Origin: Saururus chinensis
Lineage: Eukaryota > Streptophyta > Magnoliopsida > Piperales > Saururaceae
DNA: 64,000 nt
Assembly (NCBI GenBank): GCA_035235625.1
Contig: CP141149.1
Span: 18,913,893 to 18,977,892, forward strand
Direction of reading: 5' to 3'
Position numbers and translations under genes: made by a program
Shown here: piece by piece, positions 22,649 through 33,502 of the stretch
Layout: each line of letters begins with the position of its first letter
Numbering within the stretch: position 1 is the first letter of the stretch
The notes under the pieces: generated by a model
Told to the model about the DNA's origin: nothing
What the model saw: the letters and a program-made list of their open reading frames with translations, nothing else
Databases searched by the model: none

Positions 22649-24798
22649 TGTCACAACCCGAATTTTTCTCAATTCATTTTTGAATTAAAGTCAGTGGAAA
22701 CAAAAAAATTTGAACTCATTTGTCAAATCCTTTGACAAATATATCAATCCAGTGTGAAATCACAACAAAATCTCACAGGGTCTTGCCCGAGTATATACCA
22801 AACTATAGAATACACGCAAATATAAGTAATTAGAACTCTCGTGCCATGTTTAAAGATTACACACCAATTAAAGTTTAATGTCAAGATTACAAAATCCTAC
22901 ATAGAATTAAGAGCTTTGCATCATCTCTTAGCACAAGTATCCCCCACTTGGTTATTCTTCCAAAAGAACTTGTATCAAAACAAATGTTGAGTATACGAAT
23001 ATACACGTAGGATGGCTAAACAATACCTCCAAGAATTATTTCACAACAACATTTCCAAAGAATAAGTATAGTAAACAACATGAATTCCATTCCAAGGGAT
23101 ATTATACTTCAAGCCTCAAAAAGCATAACAAATATTCACGCTTAAAAATTCTTTCAAATATCACGTGACTCTCACTTGAAAGTTTTCAACTTCTTAAGTG
23201 AAAGTCAAAAGGTCTTTATGGCACAGTAGCCACATCTAGGAGTACAACCCCATCTCACTAGACTATAAACTACATACATTCAGACCTCAGGTACTCTGAA
23301 GTTTGCCATCTCCATCTATGTCATGAAGCCAAGGTCCACAGGGGCTTATGGATAGGGCTGCAGTGGGTTGGGTAGGTCCGAGACAATGCAAGGCCATAGC
23401 CCTAGCCCTAACCCTACCTTGGCCCTAGTCCAACTTTCAAAGTCTGGCACTAACACTGCCCTAAGTGGGTTGGGGCCTGGCTTTGGGCTTTCCAAGCTTT
23501 TTTATTTTCATTTTTTTATGAGTAAGGCTGCAAATGCTGCAACATTCAAAATAAGCTTTCACTAATAAACAAATCTTCTTATGTTAGATTATTTTTACAA
23601 AGGACTTATAATTGTGCTTAAAAGTAAAAAAATGCCATCTTATTAGAGAAACATAGATGAAATAGAGAGATAAGAAATTAATACAATACAATATAGGATT
23701 CAATGAGCATAAATGGCCTCGATACAAGTTCTTCTTCTTCTCTAGTCCATAACTTGCATCAAAAAATATAATATAGGATTCAATGAGTTTAAATGGCCTC
23801 CACACCCTATGCTTCAACGAGCTTCAAAAATAAATATTCCCAAAGCACTGACAAATTCAACCTCTGATCAAACAATGAAAAGATCTCCACAAATTCAGTT
23901 CATACTTCCTTCTCCAAAACTTTGACTTGCCCGAACTTGATGTTCTCCCCAAAGTCGGAGAGTACGTCCGATTTGAGTCAAAAATTCGTTAAAGGTATTT
24001 ATAAAGAACTCTAAAAACTAAATCTTGGTGCTCGTTAAAGGTATTTATAAAATTTTAAGTCCTCGCTTCGTAGGACCGTTTGAAATCTTGGATAAAGTAG
24101 GAGCAGTGGCTTACAGATTAGCCTTGCCTCAACTCAATAATGTCCATGACGTATTTCACGTGTCCATGCTGAGGAAATACGTCCGAGACTCCTCACATGT
24201 TCTTCATCAAAGTTTAATCACTCTTAAGCCGGACTTATCATTCGAAGAAAAACCAGTTAAAATTTTGGACCACAAGGAACAGATCTTGAGGATAAAAAGG
24301 ATTCCCTTAGTCAAAATGCTTTAGCAGTATCATTCTTCAGAAGAAGCCACTTGGGAGTTGGAAAGCGAAATGAAGAAGGCGGCGCCGCTGAAAATGGCAG
24401 GCGCGTGTGATGAATGTGTGCTCATCACACACATTTGTCGTGCGTGATGCGCGCACCGTGCCGAGCTGAATTAAAAATATTTTTATTTTATTTTATAAAC
24501 TTAAACTTCAAATAAATGTAACTTCCTATCCTGAACTCAGTTTCATGCGTTCTAGGTACCGTTGAGCTCGTATTGACGAGCCCTAGGAGACTAGATTACT
24601 TATGAACCGGTTTACCTGTATTTTAAAAGTGGGTCCCGTTGGTTTAGAGCACGCTTCCCGAGGTCATAACTTTTGTTCCCGACCTCCGCTTTACGCATTT
24701 CACAACTTGTTATGCTTGTCTCTATGAGTTCTAACCAAACTTAAGAAATTATTAAAAATAAACTTTAAAAAATTGCGTCATAAATTAGGGTCATTACA
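22649..24798 (+). mobile_element. Ty3/Gypsy LTR retrotransposon relic, copy 2, with end of pol
   Basis: It begins TGTCACAACCCG, a common Gypsy LTR start, and ends near 24798 with gggtcattaca, a common Gypsy LTR end. At about 24037-24400 on the plus strand lies the C-terminal end of a Gypsy integrase, with the signature LSPRFVGPFEIL, then YRLALP, VFHVSMLRKY and HKEQ. The order of parts is not that of a whole element, so it is broken and rearranged. A 19-base word (cgttaaaggtatttataaa) occurs at both 23987 and 24031, at the border between the LTR-like part and the pol part. Old. Confidence 0.7.
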
Positions 24799-25473
24799 GT
24801 AACACACAAGGAAAATATTAGATTGCTAAACCTTAAACTGATTATGATCTAAATCCTAAAGAAGCATGTCAAGCATTATGGCAGGGTTTGTGGGTTAACC
24901 AATGGATATATTTATGGTTCTATTTAAATGTTTCATATGGAATAATTATGTAATTGTTGATACAAAAATCATAGGTTGAACTCCTATGTTTATATTATTA
25001 AGTATTTTCTTGTAGAAGATTAGAATATAGAATTTCAGGTATGAATCTATATCTATTCATGAGTATAATGACTTTATTATAATTTCTAAGAATTTTCATA
25101 AATGATTTATGGGGGATTTGATTATGGTGCCAATATAGGAACTATTTACTCTTTTTTATTGGTCGTTGATGTTTATGCCAATTTGTCAACTAGTGTCAAT
25201 AGTTAGGAGAAGATAAACACTTTCCACCATCAACATTAGGGATGTCTTAGTATTATATTGAGCAACATTAAGTGTCGAATGCATTGATGACAACATTGGT
25301 AACCAAGGCTACATGAGCCTTTTCATTGTCAACAAGGATCAACATGTATTTGAAACTATCGATGACCATCCATAGTGATACTGACGCAAAAGTGGGATTT
25401 TTGAAGTGATCTATTTTGGGACCATTTATTGTTCAATGAAGAGTGTTTTGCCACTTTAATTGCCTAATGAATA
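24799..25473. other. Intergenic, no gene seen
   Basis: AT-rich spacer with scattered gatgac / catcgatg words like those near 20450 and 21190. Nothing else supported. Confidence 0.4.
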
Positions 25474-26560
25474 AGGGTGCTAACAAGAGGAGTTGAACAG
25501 AGTTTTGGGGCTTCTTTACTCGAGCTCAATTTTTGAAAGCTCAACTCGAGCTCGAGCTCGATTGAAAAACTTACACTCTTAGTTCAGGCTCGTTTCGGCC
25601 AAGGAACTCAAAACTCAACTTAAGCTTGAGCTCAAAAACATAGTATGGGAGTTCGAACCTATGTTCAAATTGAGCTCGAATTTTATTTACAACCCAAATA
25701 CATTTCCCCATAAAAAGCCATATTATTTGGAGAATCACATCAACATTACAAAAATATAAAGATTATAACAATCACGATTCCAGTCTATTAAAGTTGTATG
25801 CATTACTTCAAACTTTAGGGTTAAAATAAGATCAATCTAGACTTGGTTCACTTGATATATTTGTAGGAAAAAAGATGTAAAAATTTTAATTAGTAGGTAA
25901 AAAACTAGACTTGGTTCATAGGATATATTTGTAGGTAACATCTAGATAGTTCACTAGATCTCCAATTTAAAACTAATATGATTGGTTGAATTAATAATGT
26001 TTATTATGCAAGTAGAATTACGTACTTATATTTATTAGAATTAGGATGACTAAGATGATTAAAGGTAGTATTTAAAAATTAAATAATATTATATAGATGA
26101 ATAATGGTAGAATAGGAATAAAAAATTTATTGTACCTACATTCTCAATTTTATTAGTTGTAGGAATTACATTTTTTAAAATATAATAGCATAATATGGGT
26201 AATATATACCATATTATATAGTATATTATATACCATGTATTAATGTATATATATTTATGAAATAACATAGAATATTATGGGTATATGAAAGGTGAAAGTT
26301 AAGAAATTCGTATACTATGGGTATAATATGTAAAAAATGATGTATAACAAATCGAGCCAAGTTCGAGTCGATATTAAGTCAAACCGATCAGGATTCGAGT
26401 CGACTTGATTTGATCTGACCCTTGTTCAAGCTTGGCTCGCTTACTTTCGAGTTTCAACAAAGCCCGAGTCAAGTCCCCTTCAAGCCGAGTTAAATTTGAG
26501 TCGAACCAAGTTGAACTTGTTCAATTCATTGAGCTGGCTAGACTCGTTAGTAACCTTAAT
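25474..26560. mobile_element. Foldback element of about 1.1 kb with gctcgag-rich inverted ends (Mutator-like)
   Basis: The left end aagggtgctaacaagag and the reverse of the right end (aaggttactaacgagtc) match. Both arms, about 200 bases each, are rich in ctcgagctc / ttgagct words, while the interior is plain AT-rich DNA. Flanks taatgaata (25465-25473) and taatgaaca (26561-26569) agree at 8 of 9 bases, as expected for a 9-bp Mutator-type target duplication. No transposase. Class assignment is inference. Confidence 0.5.
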
Positions 26561-26599
26561 AATGAACATAAGTAAATATTGAAATACATGATAAAAGAT

Positions 26600-27560
26600 G
26601 TCCCACATATTTATACAGTGAGATGGGTGCGAGAAGAAGGCATGTGCTCGTTAAAGACCAAGCATTCATTATACATATTGAGAAAAAGCGCTAATTCACT
26701 AAACAACACAACATTCTTTTTGAAATTAAAGCCAACGGAAAGGCCTGGTACAACACAAAAGGCATAAAATAGTAATTTTTTGTCTAACATTAATAGCTTC
26801 ATTTGATTTTATAAAATTAATTAATTTTAAAAATTAAATAAAGTTATTAATTTGGGATAACATGAGTAATATCTCACAATAAAAAAAATTTATAATCCAA
26901 ATTTTTTTCCCCATGTGGTTATTCTATTTTTGAATAATCCAAATCACTGGGGAACTCCCCTGCATGCACAAATAATCTAAACATAAGACATGAAAGTTGT
27001 CAAAATTTGCACAATGAACTCCTTATATGACACTTGATACTAGAAAGTGATCCCCAGAAAGGTAAAAGCCCTCTCCTTCAACAATCAATAGAGTTACTTG
27101 ATAGCATGTTATTGATTTCTGGCAAATATATTAGCCCTCAATTCAATAAAAATAATTTTTTTAAATAGGTCAGAGAACTCGTCATGAGGGAAGCATTTTT
27201 AATGCTCCACTATGAAATTGATGACATGCACATTAGTGTCAAATGTACTAGAATTAACATATGATAGATTGTGCACCGTTGATCTTAATATCAATAGTTC
27301 ACATACAATTTTTAGGTGGGCTCATTATTATAGGAGAGCATGAAAAACTTTTCCTGCAAAAGTAGTTGCAGCCAAGACTAAAAATGTAATGATCCAATGC
27401 AGCCAAGACTTTATCATATAAAACATCCACAATAAAAATGAGAGGCTAAGGTTGGAAAATTTTATCTTTTTTGCATCAATATCTGTAATGCAGGCAGACT
27501 GGCACCCTGGTCTAGAACTTAGCCAAGCCATTTCCATAACTTTGTGTGCTAGTGGTTCCT
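26600..27560. repeat. Diverged segmental duplicate of 29500-30480
   Basis: Shared stretches in the same order: aatt.aagccaa.(g/c)gaaaggcctgg, ccatgtggtt.tt, ataatctaa.cataagaca, and further on taaggttggaaaa followed by a ttttt-rich piece and aggcaga.tggca. Gaps are present, including a MITE-like piece near 26769-26870. No coding sequence of the neighbouring small gene is visible on this side. Confidence 0.55.
26769..26870. mobile_element. Short MITE fragment, Stowaway-like
   Basis: About 100 bp flanked by TA-type ends, with taacattaatagct and its approximate inverse agttattaatttgggata. It interrupts the segment duplicated at 29.5-30.5 kb. Confidence 0.35.
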
Positions 27561-27627
27561 ATCATTATTTAAAAGATGTGTACAATTATTTGAAGCCAAT
27601 ACTAACTCTATCATTGACAATATATTA

Positions 27628-27830
27628 TACCCCCTCTCTCTGTCTTATATTAATAACTATATTTAAAAAAATAGTAGTTTTTCTTGAATGGTGAAACCTA
27701 TGTGTAAGAGAATAAGTTTGTAATACTCTTTTTTAAGTATCCACCCACTTAAATTTAACAAAATAGCACTATTAATATAGAGTAAAACTTTTTTCATAAA
27801 TAGAGCTATTAATTTAGGATGGAGGAAGTA
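27628..27830 (+). mobile_element. Stowaway-like MITE, copy C
   Basis: Flanked by TA, with ends ccccctctctctgtctta and the inverse taggatggaggaagta. About 203 bp and AT-rich, the best preserved member of the family in this window. Related to copies at 583, 6964 and 27866. Confidence 0.7.
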
Positions 27831-27865
27831 ACTATTATAAATCTAGACAAGGTGAGTTGGCTAAT

Positions 27866-28054
27866 ATTCCCTTCATCCCATGTTAATAACTACATATGAA
27901 AAAATAATAATTTTATTAAATAGTAAACTTATATTTAAAAAAAAGGAAAATAAGCTTATGATATTTTTTTAAGTACTCAATCACTTAAATAAAATTATTA
28001 ATATAAAATAAAATTTATATGAAATAAAACTATTAATTTGGAATAAAGGGAGTA
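27866..28054 (+). mobile_element. Stowaway-like MITE, copy D
   Basis: Ends tattcccttcatccca and ggaataaagggagta, with an interior matching copy C. It lies immediately beside the decayed oxidase exon at 28059. Confidence 0.65.
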
Positions 28055-28058
28055 CACC

Positions 28059-28310
28059 AAGATCAAAGAAATAAGCACTGCAGAGACACATGAGCATTTG
28101 GTCCTGTACCGCTTATGAGTACGTATCACTTTACCATTCAGTGGAACTCACCATAGTCACTCGTGACAAGCATGGATTTATTAGCTGATAGTATTTTTAA
28201 TGCATTTGAGAGTTTCCTGGTGGAAATAGACGAAAATTTAGCTTCCATGGCTGCAGAAGTGGAACCAGATCATACCAAACGCATCAAACACCCAATCTCA
28301 TGAATTAAAA
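28059..28310 (-). pseudogene. ent-kaurene oxidase exon 3 relic with intron flanks
   Basis: The minus strand encodes a close match to KO exon 3 ([15 protein letters not shown], then SDYGEF), and the DNA outside the exon also matches the introns beside exon 3 of copies A and B (for example acgcatcaaacacccaa). The equivalents of the two arginine codons in [10 protein letters not shown] are TGA stops, consistent with CpG decay. The donor side is also changed. No other KO exon is seen nearby. It shares some bases with A and others with B, so it probably derives from an older third copy. It cannot encode a P450. Confidence 0.85.
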
Positions 28311-29024
28311 AAAAAAACTATGGCCATTACCAATCTACATAGACCCCCTCACTTTTTTAAAATTAAACTTATATACCCCTAGACTTTTATCAATGTGGAC
28401 CTCCTCATCTGAAAAAAATTACACTTACACCCTTAACTTTTTCAAAACTAAAAAATACTCACCCTATTTACACCTGTGTTTCCATGCGGAGTCAACCGGC
28501 TTTCATCTTTAATAAACCTAAGGAGTCTTACGTGTAGACTTGAAAAGTGAACATTTGGCACAGGCCAGAGAACTGTTCCCATGCACAATTAGTTGCCAAC
28601 TTCCTCCATTGCCCCTTGGCCTTCTCAACGTCGATAATCACTCCCCAGAACATGGCAGTCTTGCAGGCAAATCCACAACAAACTCATCGTGAAGCACCTA
28701 ATTAACTATTTGCACACACAATTTCATAATAACGAAAATACCCTTAGAATCAAAGTTAACTAACTGAACCGGTTCAAAGTTAACTAACTGAAATTCTAGG
28801 TATACGGTGTCACAGAATCCAAACTTGCCCCAACAACAACAGGATATATCTTATAACAGTAAAACATCCATGGTCATCTTCTATTCCTGAAGAGTATTAC
28901 ACATCTCGTCTACAATAGATAATCTATCAATTTATCTAATACACTTTACTCAACAATTATCGAGCTGTGAAATCAAAATTTTGAGACAATTATTGATGGC
29001 AACATTTGCATAAAAAGTACAAGA
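28311..29024. other. Intergenic, no gene seen
   Basis: Downstream flank of the small Ala-rich gene. It includes short repeated words such as gttaactaactga (28757 and 28781) and a cccctagactttt MITE-like motif. No gene supported. Confidence 0.4.
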
Positions 29025-29222
29025 TCATTTTGCAGCCTCTTTTGCAGGAGTGTCTCCTCGTGAGGTTCCTGAAATTGCAGCCGTGGCAGCAGCAGTCACA
29101 GCAGCTGCTGCTGCCCCCAATTTTACACCACCAGCAGCTTTCATGACACCAGCCACCTTTGCAAATGCAGCTATTCCACCTACGAGCAGAGCCCTCAATG
29201 CAACTGTTGGTTTTACATCCAT
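29025..29222 (-). CDS. Small Ala/Gly-rich hydrophobic protein, 65 residues
   Basis: The minus frame from ATG 29222 to TGA 29025 gives MDVKPTVALRALLVGGIAAF followed by an AKVAG..KAAGGVKLGAAAAA segment and a short polar tail (SRGDTPAKEAAK). The middle is hydrophobic enough for a membrane segment or an amphipathic helix. Small plant proteins of this pattern are known as uncharacterised; I recall no function and propose none. A good acceptor (ttgatgttgcag) lies eleven bases upstream of the ATG, which implies a 5' UTR intron. The first, non-coding exon may lie in the GC-rich stretch near 30750-31000. The reading is helped by the sharp compositional contrast with flanking AT-rich DNA. A chance frame is possible but less likely. 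Confidence 0.6.
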   Translation of the reverse strand: MDVKPTVALRALLVGGIAAFAKVAGVMKAAGGVKLGAAAAAVTAAATAAISGTSRGDTPAKEAAK

Positions 29223-29499
29223 TCTCCAAACCTGCAACATCAAATTTATGTAATGACAAGGAACATGAGGCTGTCGTATGGTCAAACATAAACCTGTGCT
29301 AACACATCTAAATAGATTACATTCTGGGAAAAGTAGCATGATCCAGAAGTATTCTATGTATTAAAAGCAATACTTGTACATAATTACAACATATACAGTA
29401 TATGCAAAAGGCAAACGTGAGCTACTGCTTCCACTGCATCTCATGGATTTATACTTCAAGATAGGATGAATAAACATGAATCGAAGTGATAAGAGTATG

Positions 29500-30480
29500 A
29501 AGCTTCTCTTCATTGGAAAGCCACATATTAGGTGGATGGTAGAGGAAAGAAGGCATCTGCTCACTAAGACCAATGATTGTGTACACATTGAGAATGAGCA
29601 GTAAATGACTAGACATAACACATTCTTTTCGAAATTAAAGCCAAATGAAAGGCCTGGACACAGTAGAAAAGGAATAGAATAATAAATACCTAATGAAAGA
29701 ATTTTATCATCGGAATTGTAATAAAAAGTATTTTAGTTCCATGTGGTTCTTCCTATTTTAAATAGTACTGTCTTCCATACTACTGGTTAACTCCCATGAC
29801 ATGCATTATCATATAATCTAACCATAAGACAAGATCCCGAGCATTTAACGTTCCAATATGTAAAATAAACTTCATTGTTAAAGCTGTACCCCATAAAAAT
29901 AGACCCTCTCTGGGGCACGGAAATTATTATTTTTCCATTTGTTTTCTATTGCCTAACGCAAGGTTCTGGGGTACGGCAATTATTATTTTTCCATTTGTTT
30001 TCTATTGCCTAATGCAAGGGATAAGTACCGAAGGTATAAATAAATTTACCAAGAGCAAGGGGGCCATAGCCCTCCACAGTCACAACATAGTTCCACTTCT
30101 GCCATTAAAGATCAATGGACTCCCAACATTCATATAGTATAAAGTCTGTCGATCAGCCCTCATTTCAACAATTATACTTTTTAAAATTTTTTTTTGACTA
30201 AGCTCATCATTAGAAGAAATTAGGAGCTTTCCTGAAAAAGCAGTTCGCATTTCCGAATTTTAAATCCTCACAGAAGTGTTCATGGTGGGTGCAACAGATG
30301 TCCACCCTATCCATTAAAAAAACTACAAACATACCAATAGGTAAAAAATAATCCGACACAGTCAATACTTGGTCGCAGAAAGTGGAATTAACATGCATAA
30401 GGTTGGAAAAAATGTACTCTTTTTCACATCACGGTGCAATATTAGGAGGCAGATTGGCATAATTAAACGCTCGATAGTCG
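29500..30480. repeat. Diverged segmental duplicate of 26600-27560
   Basis: Partner of the segment at 26.6-27.56 kb in the same orientation, lying on the 5' side of the small Ala-rich gene, probably in its UTR intron. It includes a separate local tandem duplication at 29909-30019. Confidence 0.55.
29909..30019. repeat. Tandem duplication, two units of about 56 bp
   Basis: Unit tctgggg(c/t)acgg(a/c)aatt to tattgccta(a)cgcaagg occurs twice with about four differences. Confidence 0.85.
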
Positions 30481-30749
30481 CTCATATCATTATATTCAGC
30501 GGCCAGTTCCTATTCCCTTTTCTGGTCTCATAGTCCAACAATAATCTAAGCGCAAACGACATCTAAATGCTTCAATTACATAAAAAGAGGACCTCAGTGC
30601 AGGTGTTGAGCACTTTAGATTAGGGTTTTCAAACATGAACTGCTCATGTCCGCATGCACCTACGACTACAAGACCGAAATTTGCAACGGAACATAAAAAT
30701 AACATATATTAGGAAAAGAAGGAATTGGATTACAAGAAAAATGATATAG

Positions 30750-31090
30750 ATTGAAGAAGATGGGTCGATCAAAACAGACCAACCTCGACCAAAGGGAAGG
30801 GGGTTTCGATTCCCGACTTCTATCTGGAAGAAGCAAAAGATTGAGACTTCAGGATGATGCGACGGACGAAAATGGGGATGGAGGGAGTCGGCCGATGGAT
30901 GTCACTGACCACCGCTGCCGTTGCCTTTGCCGCCGGGGCTTCCCCTTTCGGTCCGGACAAGGGGAGGAGAGAGAGGGAAGCAGCTGGAGAAGTGCCCTGG
31001 CGCGGAGACGGTAAAATAGAAGTGGGGCCAAATGGTGGTCCCGCATATGGACCCACATTGTGTGGGCAGTCTTCATCGTTGCGTTTGGAT
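30750..31090 (-). promoter_or_regulatory. GC-rich island, probable promoter and first exon of the small Ala-rich gene
   Basis: About 340 bp of clearly higher GC content in AT-rich DNA. Open frames on both strands are Arg/Pro/Ser-rich and look compositional, so I do not call a protein. On the minus strand a possible donor GAG|GTTGGT lies near 30782-30788, which could join to the acceptor upstream of 29222. This is inference and needs transcripts. Confidence 0.35.
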
Positions 31091-33502
31091 TCGGAGGAAT
31101 GTGGGGGCACATAACAGGGAAGAGTTTTTTATTTAAAAAAAAATGCTTCAACGACGTAAAAATTCTATTTTATTACCTTTATACCATTGATGTGTGGCCC
31201 CATAATAACCCTACACATCAACAGTGTGAAGTAACTTTCTAACCTTAGAATCTTCTTGTCAGAATAATATTATTATATATTTAGTATATATTAGCGGTAA
31301 TATTAATGTATGAATATGTATATTATTAATCTTAAATATCAACAAGGTTGATGGCGTATATATTAGTATATATTAGCGGTAATATACATTGTCAATTTTA
31401 AATATTAACAACTTTCATGTAAAGTTTAAGCTCGAACAAGACTAGGAAAAACTCTGCCCATAAACATAAATAGACATGAACAACTCTTCCTCCCTAATAG
31501 ATGTAACATCCCAATTTATCTTGTAGTTCTTTTTTTATGATAATTTATCATGTAGTTCTTTTTTTATGACAATTCATCATGTAGTTTACCATCCTTTATT
31601 TAAGGAAAAATGATGTCCCTATTCCAAAGTTCTCTGTACCAAAAGCCTAGAAGAAAAGTAAACCCTCTCTTCAGTGTAACTCACATTTCTATCCTATCCT
31701 ATCATATCAGAGGTTAGTGTAGACATTTGATGTAAAGAAAGTAGTGGGAATATCTAACTTCATAGTTTAACCTGTCAACTCAAAAATAAACTCACAAACC
31801 GTAATTTTGACTTGGTTCAACTGGCCTATATATGGGCATGACCATACATGGGTCCCACACTTGATCATAGACATTTTTAAAATTTTTTCTGCTTGTTCAC
31901 AGAAAGAAGCTTTATTTCATTTTGGTCATGTTTTGGAACACATTACCATTTGTGTGTTTTTTTGTGAAAACTTATTTTTTAAAAATCTCCTCAAGAGATT
32001 TTGAAAAGAACCCTAATTTTCTGTTTGTTCAGGGAAAATAGCTTTATTTCCCTTTGGTCATTTTTTTGGAACACATTACAAGTTGGATTTTTTTATTAAG
32101 TCTGAGTACTTTTGAAAAATCTCATCCCAAATTGATTTTGAAATGAACCCTAATTGTGTGCACTAGGAAGTGACTAAATTAACTAACAGTTAACTTGCTC
32201 AAACAATCCAGCTTTTTTGACTTCTTTCTTCCTCTTACAATCCAAACAAATAAGATTGTTGGATTGTACCTACAATCATGTCAGAATTATCCGATTAACC
32301 TTATAACCAAACATGCTTACTCTCATAAAACAATTGTAAGTTGCAATTAACGCTCTGATTTGATGCAAATGTTGTAGGTAATTGCAAAGGGGTGTGTGCT
32401 TTTACTTGTGCATGCTACATTCTCATTGTACTCAATATGTATTGGATAACCACGTTAAACATCAATTAGTGCCTTGAATGCATAAAACAGAAATTACCTA
32501 CGCACTAAAATGCCTCCACCCACGAATAGAAATTGAACTTCTGCAAAGCTAAATGATCTTTTCATATTTATGTACGTTAACCATTGTTTCTACTATATCC
32601 TCCCTCCATCCTGCATTAATAGTTCTATCTAATTTTATTAGAATGAACTAATTTTTTTAAAAATGAACAAAATTTAGTTTATTTTAAAAACTAAATAGAA
32701 CTATATATGTGGGACACATGCAGTATTATTCTTTAAGTTTTGTATATTTCTTAAATGTATATCTTGCCAAACTTGAAATCAGATGATTTTGTTTCCATTA
32801 TTTTTCCATATGATTACATATTACATGAATCCAAACACTTACATCCCCTCCACAAATGCCCCACACTCACCACATGGGCATGCGCACGCACACAGAGGGA
32901 CGGAGGGAGGGAGCGAGAGATATGTCATCAACTCTTTTAAAAACAAAAAAACAAACAAAAACAATCCAATTTTTTATCTTGATGCATTTTGAGCAACTTG
33001 CACTTGCCGATTCATAACAACTCGAGACATCTTATTCTTTGTCAAATCCATTGCAATCCTAACAACCTACTACAGATGGTCCAAGCAGAGGTCAATGTCA
33101 ACCCAAGTCCCACTGAATTTTTTTATAACAAGTTCCATTAAACTCTTATCGGCACTTTATGCAGACATATATCTACTTCTTCAACTCCACCACTTTATGC
33201 GGTGCATGTCAGGCCATACCAAACCTGCCCAAAATATTTAATAAAACTAATATCAGCTTGTAAACGGATGCCACACATGATTCACATATGTATGACCGAA
33301 AAATTATGGTACTTCTGCAGCCGTGTTCAACCATATTACCTTGGAAGGAGCTCATGTAACAGACTCCAATGTCTGCAATGCTATTACTAACTTCAATAAA
33401 ACAGATATGCTCCATTGTTGGAGGATACCTGTTCTTCCTCTATGCAATTGTTCACATTTTTTGTTCCAGTGCATCTATATGTCCGCTACACACAGGATTT
33501 GC
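31091..33502. other. Intergenic, no gene seen, with small repeats
   Basis: It holds paired tagtatatattagcggtaatat words (31281 and 31363) and a 29-bp tandem repeat at 31518-31590 (atc.tgtagttctttttttatga). There are also alternating segments with similar content (catttttttggaacacattac type, 31920 and 32060) and one MITE. The 3' UTR of the CFM3-like gene should lie just left of 33503. Confidence 0.5.
32595..32712. mobile_element. Stowaway-like MITE, short copy
   Basis: TA followed by cctccctccatcctgcatt, the closest match in this window to the Stowaway TIR consensus, and an inverse end around tagaactatatatgtggga. About 118 bp. Confidence 0.5.

Noticed and set aside
23395-23425. Second ccctaaccct-like stretch
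   Set aside because: Short, irregular (ccctagccctaaccctacc) and part of a repeat-like region; no telomere array.
30751-31151. Several 86-100 residue frames on both strands
   Set aside because: They lie in a GC-rich island where stop codons are rare. Both strands are open and Arg/Pro/Ser-rich, and none resembles a known family. A promoter or first exon is more likely.
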